From NCBI GenBank assembly GCA_947305045.1, contig CAMZCW010000052.1, positions 1-12,881 of the forward strand: DNA of 12,881 bases, written 5' to 3'. Made by a program: the position numbers and the translations under genes. The DNA is from an uncultured Bacteroidales bacterium. GTDB lineage: Bacteria; Bacteroidota; Bacteroidia; Bacteroidales; UBA932. Positions 7,069-12,881 of the stretch are shown here, one piece after another (position 1 is the first letter of the stretch; every line of letters begins with the position of its first letter). The notes beneath the pieces are model-generated. The model had not been told where the DNA came from and ran no database searches. It saw only the letters and a program-made list of their open reading frames with translations.

Positions 7069-7082
7069 ATGCATAAAAATGA

Positions 7083-7118
7083 GAAACAACGCAATCGGTT
7101 GAAAGATTGCGTTGTTTC
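7083..7118 (-). terminator. Hairpin terminator after queA
   Basis: GAAACAACGCAATC (7083-7096) and GATTGCGTTGTTTC (7105-7118) form a perfect 14-bp stem with an 8-base loop. On the minus strand the hairpin is followed by TCATTTTT. It lies about 40 bases after the queA stop and directly before dprA, so it separates the two transcription units. Confidence 0.8.
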
Positions 7119-7139
7119 ACAAGATTTTTCTGCTGTTTC

Positions 7140-7152
7140 TACCGATTCGGTA
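7140..7152. repeat. 13-bp palindrome between queA and its terminator
   Basis: TACCGA-T-TCGGTA is a perfect palindrome (6-bp arms around one base) next to a run of seven A on the plus strand (7151-7158 region). It lies 7 bases after the queA stop, ahead of the main terminator hairpin. It could be a protein-binding site or chance; as RNA its one-base loop would not form well. Confidence 0.35.
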
Positions 7153-7158
7153 AAAAAA

Positions 7159-8208
7159 TCACACGATTAAAAGGGCGTCTCCGTAAGGGCCGAACTTGTA
7201 TCCCTCCTTGAGTGCTTCCTCATAGGCGGCCATTACCGGCTTGTATCCGCCAAAGGCAGCCACGCTCATGAGCATGGTACTTTGCGGCAGGTGAAAATTG
7301 GAGACGATGGCATCCGGAACGGAATACTCGTACGGAGGAAAGATGAACTTGTTGGTCCAGCCGTCGAAGGCGTTCACCTCATGCGTGGTGGTAACATAGG
7401 TTTCCAGGCCGCGCATCACCGTGGCGCCAATGGCACAGACCTTCTTGCCGGAACGTTTGGCGCGGTTGATGACCGCTGCGGCCTCCTCCGGAATGATGAG
7501 GCGCTCGGAGTCCATACGGTGCTTGGAGAGGTCTTCCACATCTACGCTGCGGAAATGGCCGATTCCCATGTGTACGGTAATGAAGGCCTTCTCGATATCC
7601 TTCAGGATCATGCGGTTGAAGAGCTCCCGGCTGAAGTGCAGACTGGCGGCGGGAGCGCTTACGGCACCTTCGTGAACGGCAAAGATGGTCTGGTAATTCT
7701 CCGTGTCCTCCGGGGTAACCTTTTCCTTTACCCATTCCGGAACATAGGGCTCACCCAGGGCAAACAGTGCCTCCTTGAAGTCCTCGTACGGGCCGTCAAA
7801 GAGGAAACGCAGGGTGCGGCCGCGGGACGTGGTGTTGTCAATCACCTCCGCCACCATGGACTCGTCTTCGCCGAAGTACAACTTGTTGCCGATACGGATT
7901 TTACGGGCGGGATCCACAATGACATCCCACAGGCGCTGCTCGCGGTTGAGTTCGCGGAGCAGGAGCACCATGATGTCGGCCCCGGTCTTTTCCTTTTTAC
8001 CGTACAGGCGCGCGGGGAAGACCTTGGTATCGTTGAGGACAAAGACGTCCCCTTTGCCAAAATAGTCGATAATATCCTTGAAGAGCCGGTGCTCCATTTC
8101 GCCGGTTTTTTTGTGAAGAACCAGCAGACGGGCTTCGTCGCGCCAGCGGGGAGGGTTCTGGGCAATCCGATCCTGGGGAAGATCGAAGTTGAATTGTGAA
8201 AGTTTCAT
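7159..8208 (-). CDS. queA: S-adenosylmethionine:tRNA ribosyltransferase-isomerase
   Basis: Transfers and isomerises the ribose of SAM onto preQ1-modified tRNA to give epoxyqueuosine, a late step of queuosine synthesis at wobble position 34. The protein has 349 residues, close to the family norm (E. coli about 356). Diagnostic stretches are the N-terminus FDLPQDRIAQNPP, VLNDTKVFPARLYGKK, HEGAVSAPAASLHFS, ITVHMGIGHFRSVDVEDL, KHRMDSERL, and the C-terminal SNFHLPQSTMLMSVAAFGGY. The start is ATG 8206-8208 (MKLSQFNFDLPQDRIAQ). It forms its own unit ending at the 7083-7118 hairpin. No other queuosine gene is in view. No clear -7 box could be assigned in the AT-rich upstream stretch 8209-8260. Confidence 0.97.
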   Translation of the reverse strand: MKLSQFNFDLPQDRIAQNPPRWRDEARLLVLHKKTGEMEHRLFKDIIDYFGKGDVFVLNDTKVFPARLYGKKEKTGADIMVLLLRELNREQRLWDVIVDPARKIRIGNKLYFGEDESMVAEVIDNTTSRGRTLRFLFDGPYEDFKEALFALGEPYVPEWVKEKVTPEDTENYQTIFAVHEGAVSAPAASLHFSRELFNRMILKDIEKAFITVHMGIGHFRSVDVEDLSKHRMDSERLIIPEEAAAVINRAKRSGKKVCAIGATVMRGLETYVTTTHEVNAFDGWTNKFIFPPYEYSVPDAIVSNFHLPQSTMLMSVAAFGGYKPVMAAYEEALKEGYKFGPYGDALLIV

Positions 8209-8265
8209 TTACTCCGTTTTTTCGATACTTATATAATACGGACTATTTGAAAAAAAAGTTTCATC

Positions 8266-8295
8266 GAGATTCCTCGACTTCGCTCGGAATGACAG
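8266..8295 (+). repeat. Palindromic repeat after the TPR gene (family A)
   Basis: The plus strand reads GAGATTCCTCGACTTCGCTC then GGAATGACAG, with inverted ends ATTCC/GGAAT. It matches the tatD terminal unit (5490-5520, opposite strand) and 10363-10401. It lies 3 bases past the TPR stop (8299). A T8 run follows it on the minus strand, about 5-13 bases beyond the repeat, so it may help to end transcription. Confidence 0.75.
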
Positions 8296-8298
8296 GCG

Positions 8299-9225
8299 TC
8301 ATTTCCTGTTATAGGCCTCCAGGCGGGCCTGGGCGCCGGCGCGGTCGGTCTCTGTTTCCCCGTTTGCCGCCATCAGGGCGAGGTACTTCTTCTCCGCTTT
8401 TACATCTTTGGTGGCGCGGCACATGAGCAGGCAGTTTTTCAGGGCGGTCATATCTCCCGGATGCTTTTTGAGCACCTGGTCATAGTGCTTGCGGGCCTTC
8501 TTGTAGTCCTTTTTTACCAGGTAGTAGGAACCCAGGTTGTCCAGGAAGAGGGGATTGTCCTTGCTGTAGGTGAGCAGGTGCTCCGACAAGGCCTTGAACG
8601 CTTCCTGCGAGGCGGGAGAGTTGATCCGGAACAGGGCGGCGCAGTAATCCTGCATAAGGGCTTCGAACTGTTCTCCGGACACGGTGCCCAGCTGGTCGTG
8701 CACCCAGTCCGGCTTGCGGGTATAGTGGAAAGTTACCAGTGCCTTGAGCTCCTGAAGCGTCATTTCCGGGCTCTCTTTCTCATAGGCCAGGAGGGCATTG
8801 ATCTTGATGATCTGCCAGTCCAGGTGGTTCTGGGCGGTAGCAATGGCTTTCCCTATGGCCGACAGGGCCTCCGCGAAGAGGGCGTCGTCATAATCGACCA
8901 CTTCAAAATAGTTTACTTTTTTGCCGGTGGAATCCGTCATGGGAAGGAGCGGCGCGTTGCCCAGGTAGCGGTCCCGGTCCATGGGAACCAGGCGGGTATG
9001 CTGGCAGCGGTTGAAGCAGAAGGCGAAGCGGGCAATCATGTGGTTGGGGTCCTCCGGATAGGCGGCCTCCCATTTCCCGAGGAGGGTTTCCACGCCCAGG
9101 CCGTCCGGCCCTACGCGGTCCACCAGGTTACTGTATCGGCGCAGGTAGTCGTCCTTGGATTCCTGCGCATGCAGCGGCGCCAGGCACAGCAGGCCCAGCA
9201 GCAGGAGGAGAATGCGGTTTTTCAT
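8299..9225 (-). CDS. Secreted tetratricopeptide-repeat protein
   Basis: A 308-residue exported protein. The signal peptide is clear (MKNRILLLLLGLLCLAPLHA, cleavage before QES), with no lipobox cysteine, so it is periplasmic or secreted. The C-terminal third (about 215-290) carries TPR-like helices, best seen in NPLFLDNLGSYYLVKKDYKK and ARKHYDQVLKKHPGDMTALK. The middle (about 60-200) is helical and contains conserved-looking aromatic and acidic residues (YFEVVDYDDALFAEAL). No catalytic motif is visible, so it is probably a protein-interaction or scaffold factor. Its ATG overlaps the stop of the rsmF-like gene as ATGA (9222-9225), so the two are translationally coupled. A palindromic repeat follows the stop. 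Confidence 0.88.
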   Translation of the reverse strand: MKNRILLLLLGLLCLAPLHAQESKDDYLRRYSNLVDRVGPDGLGVETLLGKWEAAYPEDPNHMIARFAFCFNRCQHTRLVPMDRDRYLGNAPLLPMTDSTGKKVNYFEVVDYDDALFAEALSAIGKAIATAQNHLDWQIIKINALLAYEKESPEMTLQELKALVTFHYTRKPDWVHDQLGTVSGEQFEALMQDYCAALFRINSPASQEAFKALSEHLLTYSKDNPLFLDNLGSYYLVKKDYKKARKHYDQVLKKHPGDMTALKNCLLMCRATKDVKAEKKYLALMAANGETETDRAGAQARLEAYNRK

Positions 9226-10376
9226 CGGATGTCCATTCTAATTCGTTTGGCTTTGGGGTACAGGTTGTTACACCGTTTCCCCAGGTTTTTGGCAGGCCCC
9301 AGCGGGAGCCCCTGATAACAGATGGTAAGCGGGCCGACAGGCGCCTGAGGCGGCAACACCAGCGCGTCGCCGTGCAAATATTGTAAAGCGGTCATGCGGT
9401 CTACGTCCCATGCGGGGAGCGCTTCCGGCGGGGTAGGGCGCTCTGCCCGGAACAGGACAAACGGGTCTGCGGTGCGCAGAGGCTCCGGCGTGCCGTGTTT
9501 GCGAAGGACGGCGGCATATTGTCCCTCACCGGGGACCAGGCCCGGCAGGAGGGCATAGCCGCAGCGCGTAGGGAGGGCCGGGGAGGCGTCGGCCAGGATA
9601 GGGACGATATCGGCCCCCAGCGTTTCTGCGGCCCAGGTTACGCTGTCGTCATTTTCCAGGTGGTTGAAGGTGCAGGTGGCATAGAGCAAATAGCCGCCCG
9701 GCTTGAGGACGGGCCAGATGTCATGCAAAATGCGACGGGAGCGGGCCGCGCAGAATTCCACCGTTTGCGGCGACCATTCCGCCACCGCCTGTGCGTCCTT
9801 GCGGAACATACCTTCCCCGGAACAGGGGACATCGGCCACGATGACGTCAAAGAGTGGGGAGGTGCCAAAGGCCGACGGGTCCCGCGAAACCGTTCCCACG
9901 CGGGCGTCTCCCCAGGTTTGAACGTTGCTGCGGAGCACGCCGTAGCGGGCGCGCATCACCTCATTGGAAAGAAGCGTATAGCGGTCTCCGAAACGCTCGC
10001 GGAGCGAGGCGGCCAGGTCGGTGGTTTTTCCTCCGGGCGCCGCGCAAAGGTCCAGCACCGTAGTCCCTTCCTGCAGCGGAAGCTGGCGGAACACATGCCC
10101 CACGAACATGGCCGATGTGTCCTGCACGTAATAGGCCCCGGCATGAAACAGCGGGTCCAGCGTGAACACCGGCCGTTCTTTGAGGAGGTACCCGTACGGG
10201 CTCCAGGCCACCGGCACCGCATCCGGGAACGGACAGGTGCGGATTTTTTCCGGGTTCAGGCGGATGGAAACGGAAGGCGCCGCCTGCAGTGCCTCAAGCA
10301 CCGTGGCGGCCCGCTCTGCGCCCACCGACTGCTCCAGAAGGGCGGTGAATTGCGTGATATAAGGAGATTGCTCCAC
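9222..10376 (-). CDS. RsmF/NOL1/NOP2/Sun-type RNA cytosine-C5 methyltransferase
   Basis: SAM-dependent rRNA m5C methyltransferase of the RsmF (YebU) group. With the start used here it has 384 residues: a short N-terminal domain (about 1-75), the Rossmann catalytic domain with DLCAAPGGKTTDLAA (109-123), ADVPCSGEGMFRKD containing the catalytic C185, and LYATCTFNHLEND with the second cysteine C235. A C-terminal substrate-binding domain ends in the basic KNLGKRCNNLYPKAKRIRMDIR. The start is uncertain. The frame is open up to an ATG at 10460 inside the SRPBCC gene, but the added residues are repeat- and neighbour-derived. GTG 10374-10376 (VEQSPYITQFTALLEQ) puts the start where relatives begin, and lies inside the repeat at 10363-10401. 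Confidence 0.9.
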   Translation of the reverse strand: MEQSPYITQFTALLEQSVGAERAATVLEALQAAPSVSIRLNPEKIRTCPFPDAVPVAWSPYGYLLKERPVFTLDPLFHAGAYYVQDTSAMFVGHVFRQLPLQEGTTVLDLCAAPGGKTTDLAASLRERFGDRYTLLSNEVMRARYGVLRSNVQTWGDARVGTVSRDPSAFGTSPLFDVIVADVPCSGEGMFRKDAQAVAEWSPQTVEFCAARSRRILHDIWPVLKPGGYLLYATCTFNHLENDDSVTWAAETLGADIVPILADASPALPTRCGYALLPGLVPGEGQYAAVLRKHGTPEPLRTADPFVLFRAERPTPPEALPAWDVDRMTALQYLHGDALVLPPQAPVGPLTICYQGLPLGPAKNLGKRCNNLYPKAKRIRMDIR

Positions 10377-10401
10377 TCGCTTCGCTCGGCCGGAATGACA
10401 G
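10363..10401 (+). repeat. Palindromic repeat at the start of the rsmF-like gene (family A)
   Basis: The plus strand begins GGAGATTGCTCCACTCGC, continues TTCGCTCGGCCGGAATGACAG and so has the same ends as the tatD and 8266-8295 copies, with 4-8 extra bases inside. It fills the entire gap between the SRPBCC stop (10405-10407) and the conserved rsmF-like coding sequence. On the minus strand it contributes the likely GTG start codon and its flanks. Confidence 0.8.
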
Positions 10402-10404
10402 CGG

Positions 10405-10851
10405 TTATTTTGCCCAGTTGGACGGGTCAAATCCCTCCGGCATTTTGCCGTTGGAGGCATCTACCAGGCCGTCCACAACCTTGTCCAGCGCTTCTTTGAT
10501 CTTGCCGGAAAGCATCATCTTCATCATCAGGTTCAGGTCTGCTTCCACGTTGATCCAGAAGTCCGTCTTGTACGGGTCCTCCTGTGCGGGTTCAAAGTGC
10601 AGGACAATGTGAAAGGCGAAAGGTGCGTCAAAGTCCACCAGTTCAATGCGGGAATACGGCACCCGCTGATGTACCTTTACGCCAATGTGAAAGCCCTGAA
10701 CCGTGGCGGTGAGGGTGTCATAGTCCGCCGTAATCATGTCCCTTTTGTCTTCCGGCAGCATGCGCTGGAAGTTCTGAAGGTCCACAAAAGACATGTACAT
10801 TTCGTATGGTTGGCGCGAAACCGTACCGTGTTTGCTTTCGATTTCAGTCAT
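10405..10851 (-). CDS. SRPBCC (START-like) fold protein
   Basis: A 148-residue cytosolic protein that looks like the Bacteroidota SRPBCC/polyketide-cyclase-like group: YEMYMSFVDLQNFQRMLPED, then a series of beta strands (ADYDTLTATVQGFHIGVKV, RIELVDFDAPFAFHIVLHFE) and the long C-terminal helix (LNLMMKMMLSGKIKEALDKVVDGL). Such proteins bind hydrophobic ligands; the ligand is not known. The start is ATG 10849-10851 (MTEIESKHGTVSR); an upstream TTG at 10875 is open but overlaps the promoter. It diverges from the Nudix gene through a shared 38-base region and precedes the rsmF-like gene with only a repeat between. Confidence 0.8.
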   Translation of the reverse strand: MTEIESKHGTVSRQPYEMYMSFVDLQNFQRMLPEDKRDMITADYDTLTATVQGFHIGVKVHQRVPYSRIELVDFDAPFAFHIVLHFEPAQEDPYKTDFWINVEADLNLMMKMMLSGKIKEALDKVVDGLVDASNGKMPEGFDPSNWAK

Positions 10852-10858
10852 AAGTTCG

Positions 10859-10866
10859 TATATTTG
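10859..10866 (+). promoter_or_regulatory. Predicted Nudix-gene promoter (-7 element)
   Basis: The plus strand reads TATATTTG, a perfect TAnnTTTG match, 23 bases before the Nudix ATG (10890). A TTTC lies 19 bases further upstream, a weak -33 candidate within the SRPBCC coding sequence. It faces the oppositely directed -7 box at 10873-10880 across 6 bases. Confidence 0.6.
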
Positions 10867-10872
10867 TGCTTG

Positions 10873-10880
10873 CAAAGATA
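10873..10880 (-). promoter_or_regulatory. Predicted SRPBCC-gene promoter (-7 element)
   Basis: The minus strand reads TATCTTTG, a perfect TAnnTTTG match, 21 bases before the SRPBCC ATG (10851). No clear -33 motif was found at the standard distance. With the box at 10859-10866 it makes the dyad TAnnTTTG-N6-CAAAnnTA. Confidence 0.6.
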
Positions 10881-10889
10881 GTAAAAACC

Positions 10890-11501
10890 ATGCACAAAAT
10901 CTACTTCGAGAAACGTTGCATCATTATCTGCTCGCCGGAAGAGGAAGCCCTGGCAGACCCGAACTCCGTTGAATTCCACGTAGGAGAGAAGCTCAATATC
11001 CACGCCCTGGTACGCATGTTCGAGGTTCAGGACACCCTGTCCCGCATCTACATTCCCACGGACAATATCGAGAATACCTATCGGCGCATTTGCACGGAAT
11101 TCAAGGAAGTGAATGCGGCCGGCGGGCTGGTGAGCAACCGGCGCGGAGACTATCTTCTTATCTCCAGAAACGGCCTCTGGGACCTGCCTAAGGGCCACCA
11201 GGAGCCCGGAGAGGACATCGAGGTTTGTGCCATGCGTGAGGTGCAGGAGGAAACCGGCGTGGACCAGTTGGAGCTCCGCCGCCTCATTTGCATCACGGAT
11301 CACGTGTACTTCCGGCAGGGCCTGTGGCACCTCAAGCACACCTGGTGGTACGACATGCTGTATACAGACCCCACCAATCTCACTCCGCAGCGGGAGGAAG
11401 ACATTACAAAAGCGGCGTGGGTGGCCAAAAGCTCACTCCCGCCTTTTCTCAAAAATACCTATCCTTCTATAGTGGAAGTTTTCCGCGAAGCCCGCATCTA
11501 G
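10890..11501 (+). CDS. Nudix hydrolase family protein
   Basis: A 203-residue hydrolase of nucleoside-diphosphate-linked compounds. The Nudix box is complete: G102-X5-E108-X7-R116-E117-V-Q-E120-E121-T-G123-V124 (LPKGHQEPGED, then REVQEETGV), with the catalytic Mg-binding glutamates in place. The preceding strands (VNAAGGLVSNRRGDYLLISR, NGLWDLPKG) are typical of the fold. The N-terminal about 75 residues (MHKIYFEKRCIIICSPEEEA...) form an extra domain seen in a Bacteroidota Nudix group. The substrate cannot be read from sequence. The start is ATG 10890-10892; a GTG at 10866 is in frame but falls in the -7 box. It is the only plus-strand gene here. Its TAG shares bases with the TAG of the converging permease gene. 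Confidence 0.9.
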   Translation: MHKIYFEKRCIIICSPEEEALADPNSVEFHVGEKLNIHALVRMFEVQDTLSRIYIPTDNIENTYRRICTEFKEVNAAGGLVSNRRGDYLLISRNGLWDLPKGHQEPGEDIEVCAMREVQEETGVDQLELRRLICITDHVYFRQGLWHLKHTWWYDMLYTDPTNLTPQREEDITKAAWVAKSSLPPFLKNTYPSIVEVFREARI

Positions 11502-12712
11502 TCCGCCTTCACAGTAGCGGCCGGGTCAATGCGCGCAATCACGCGCGAGGGGAGCCACAGCAGGGCCAGAATGCCCAGGAACGCGATGGCATCGGCTCCC
11601 AAAATCCAGAGCACATTCACATGGACCGGCACCCAGGAGACAAAATAGTTGGCCGGATCCAGTGGAATCAGGTGCCAGGTGCCTTGTATCCAGCAAAAGA
11701 GCAGCGCCAGGCCATTTCCCACCAGCATGCCTTTGAGTACCGCTTTTGCGCCTATGGTAACAAACAGGCGGCCAATAGCCCTGTTGTCCATCCCCAGGGT
11801 TTTCAGCGTGCCGATTGTACTGATGTTGCGCAGCAGCATCACCAGCAGCCCGCTCACCATGTTGAATCCGGCGACCAGGGTCATCAGGAACAGGATGATG
11901 AGTACGTTGAAGTCCAGGAGGGAGAGCCAGTCGAACACCTGCGGATAACTCTCCGGGGCGGTGGTCACCAGCAGGTTCTCTTCTGTCTGTTCACCGCTGT
12001 CCAGCAGCAGGGTGCTGATTACCAGCGCCAGCTGGTCCACCTGCCTGCGGGGCATTTGCGGGTCGATACGCACGTCCAGGCAGGAAACCTGGCCGGGATC
12101 CCAGCCGCCCAGGCGCTGCAGGCCCTCCATACGGGCATATACCAGCAAGTTGTCGTCCAGTTCCAGCAGGTCCTGATGTACTGCGGCTATGGTGAATTTT
12201 CGCACGCGTATTTTTCCCCCGATAAAATAGGTGGTCATGGTGTCGCCCGCGCCCAGCCCGGTGATTTCATTGAGGCGTCGGGGGATGGATACGGGGAGAG
12301 ATGGCCGGTCGGAGCCGGCCATGACGCCGTCATTCCCGGCCACGACGCCGTCATTCCCGGCTTGACCGGGAATCTCCCGCACGCCTTTCACCAGCACGCC
12401 GTGCACCGTATCTCCCTCTTTGACAATGCCTGCACGCACCACGGCGGGCTCCAGCGCCTGCACGCCCGGAAGCGCCAGGATGGCCTCTTCGGAGGGGAGA
12501 TGGCACGGCATGGGCACATTTTCTTCGCCGCCGGAACGAGGCGCGATGCGAATCTCGCCGGTGAGCTGGGCCACTCCCTCCCGGATGGCACTGCGGAAGC
12601 CGGAACTCACGGCCACCGCGACAAGAATAACAAAGAAACTGACGGCGATAGCTATCGCCGCCACGTTTCCTTGAAAAGTAAGTTTGCGCGATATGAACCG
12701 CTCCGCTACCAA
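11498..12712 (-). CDS. LolC/LolE-like ABC permease (FtsX domain) with repeat insertion
   Basis: A 404-residue inner-membrane permease of the MacB/FtsX type, LolC/E-like, which in this family extracts lipoproteins from the inner membrane. TM1 is at about 17-37 and the periplasmic MacB-like domain at about 40-260. The FtsX core has TM2 (about 268-294, NVLIILFLMTLVAGFNMVSGLL), TM3 (about 316-341) and TM4 (about 366-388). The cytosolic loop NISTIGTLKTLGMDNRAIG is typical. Residues about 113-138 (REIPGQAGND...MAGSDRPSLP) come from the palindromic repeat at 12301-12378 and follow VLVKGV in the periplasmic domain, where relatives carry a conserved stretch. The start is a TTG (12710-12712); no ATG is available and relatives also start just before FIxRKL. 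It overlaps the pepO stop, so the two are co-transcribed. Confidence 0.88.
   Translation of the reverse strand: MVAERFISRKLTFQGNVAAIAIAVSFFVILVAVAVSSGFRSAIREGVAQLTGEIRIAPRSGGEENVPMPCHLPSEEAILALPGVQALEPAVVRAGIVKEGDTVHGVLVKGVREIPGQAGNDGVVAGNDGVMAGSDRPSLPVSIPRRLNEITGLGAGDTMTTYFIGGKIRVRKFTIAAVHQDLLELDDNLLVYARMEGLQRLGGWDPGQVSCLDVRIDPQMPRRQVDQLALVISTLLLDSGEQTEENLLVTTAPESYPQVFDWLSLLDFNVLIILFLMTLVAGFNMVSGLLVMLLRNISTIGTLKTLGMDNRAIGRLFVTIGAKAVLKGMLVGNGLALLFCWIQGTWHLIPLDPANYFVSWVPVHVNVLWILGADAIAFLGILALLWLPSRVIARIDPAATVKAD
12301..12378. repeat. Two-hairpin palindromic repeat in the permease gene (family B, expanded)
   Basis: Hairpin 1 is ATGGCCGG (12301-12308), loop TCGGAG, CCGGCCAT (12315-12322), a perfect 8-bp stem. 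Hairpin 2 is ATTCCCGG (12353-12360), loop CTTGA, CCGGGAAT (12366-12373), also a perfect 8-bp stem. Between them is a near-duplicate unit, GACGCCGTCATTCCCGGC at 12323-12340 and again at 12344-12361 (period 21, 18 of 18 identical). On the minus strand it ends GGGAGATTCCCGG. It is read in frame as PGQAGND..MAGSDR. Confidence 0.88.
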
Positions 12713-12881
12713 ATATGTACGCGTTCTTCTTCCGGACGGAACATGGGATCTCCTTCATGGATATCCCAGGCGTCAAAGAAGGTCTGGAAATTACGCACGC
12801 TCACATTTACGCGGTTCACGGCCAGTGAGTGCGGGTCCAGGTTGGTGAGGCGGGCCTTCTCCTGGTCCGTGATGTTCTGGG
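12706..12881 (-). CDS. M13 family metallopeptidase, C-terminal end (cut by window edge)
   Basis: The last 57 residues of a minus-strand gene that starts beyond the right edge. The segment QNITDQEKARLTNLDPHSLA, then NRVNVSVRNFQTFFDAWDIH and GDPMFRPEEERVHIW matches the C-terminus of neprilysin/PepO-type zinc endopeptidases, which end in the same D/HS..RVN...N...F...F....GD.M...P..R..IW pattern, and the final tryptophan is conserved in the family. The zinc-binding HExxH motif lies outside the window. The stop TAG (12706-12708) overlaps the TTG start of the LolE-like permease. The family call rests on the C-terminal signature only. Confidence 0.85.
   Translation of the reverse strand, partial: QNITDQEKARLTNLDPHSLAVNRVNVSVRNFQTFFDAWDIHEGDPMFRPEEERVHIW

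Noticed and set aside
7057..7089. Longer dprA start at the ATG ending at 7089
   Set aside because: It would place the first codons inside the 14-bp terminator hairpin of queA and upstream of the candidate -7 box, and relatives start near MIDFQEQ.
7282..8199. Long plus-strand open frame of 305 codons opposite queA
   Set aside because: It mirrors queA, whose motifs are complete. The translation has no family motif, and high GC gives long antisense frames.
8461..9315. Plus-strand frame of 284 codons opposite the TPR gene
   Set aside because: It is antisense to a gene with a clear signal peptide and TPRs, and has no promoter or family signal of its own.
9495..10499. Long plus-strand open frame of 334 codons opposite the rsmF-like gene
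   Set aside because: The minus strand carries all methyltransferase motifs; the plus frame has low-complexity, arginine/glycine-rich sequence and no recognisable domain.
5424..12378. CRISPR-like array
   Set aside because: The repeats are palindromic, differ in length, are kilobases apart and have no unique spacers between them.
1..12881. Functional link between asnS and ansA (both concern asparagine)
   Set aside because: They are separated by the exb operon and its own promoter and terminator. Proximity alone is not evidence of joint regulation.

Overview
The window looks like chromosomal DNA from a GC-rich member of the Bacteroidota, probably order Bacteroidales. Three things point there: the four-gene ExbB / small membrane protein / ExbD / ExbD cluster, several start regions that carry the Bacteroidota -7 promoter motif TAnnTTTG instead of a sigma-70 -10 box, and weak or absent Shine-Dalgarno sequences. 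No phage, IS, CRISPR, tRNA or rRNA signal was seen. Almost everything is on the minus strand; only one gene, a Nudix hydrolase, is on the plus strand.

Layout from left to right. Positions 1-821 hold the N-terminal part of asparaginyl-tRNA synthetase (asnS), overlapped by a small orphan protein of unknown function (809-1330). A strong hairpin terminator (1381-1410) closes the proton-channel operon at 1437-3762: exbB, a 4-TM protein, exbD, exbD. Upstream of it are type I L-asparaginase (ansA) and a TatD-type hydrolase (tatD), translationally coupled, then dprA. A 14-bp perfect hairpin (7083-7118) ends queA. Upstream of queA are a secreted TPR protein, an RsmF/NOL1-type RNA m5C methyltransferase and an SRPBCC-fold protein, which lie close together in one direction. 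The SRPBCC gene diverges from the Nudix gene. The Nudix gene in turn converges on a LolC/E-type permease, which follows the 3' end of an M13 metallopeptidase gene (right edge).

Functionally this is mostly housekeeping: translation (asnS, queA, the rsmF-like gene), DNA uptake and processing (dprA, tatD), envelope energisation and lipoprotein export (exbB/exbD, lolE-like), and amino-acid metabolism (ansA).

The most unusual content is a family of short palindromic repeats scattered through these genes. There are five copies, sharing ends of the type GGAGATT...GGAATGAC. Three lie in frame inside conserved proteins: tatD (about 38 extra residues), dprA (about 17) and the LolE-like permease (about 26). 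One fills the whole gap in front of the rsmF-like gene and seems to supply its start codon, and one follows the TPR gene. The dprA and permease copies share a two-hairpin architecture with compensatory base changes and use the same reading frame. This resembles the concept of palindromic elements that invade coding sequence, as described in Rickettsia, or the dRS3-type repeats of Neisseria. Whether this family has been described in Bacteroidota cannot be judged from the sequence alone.
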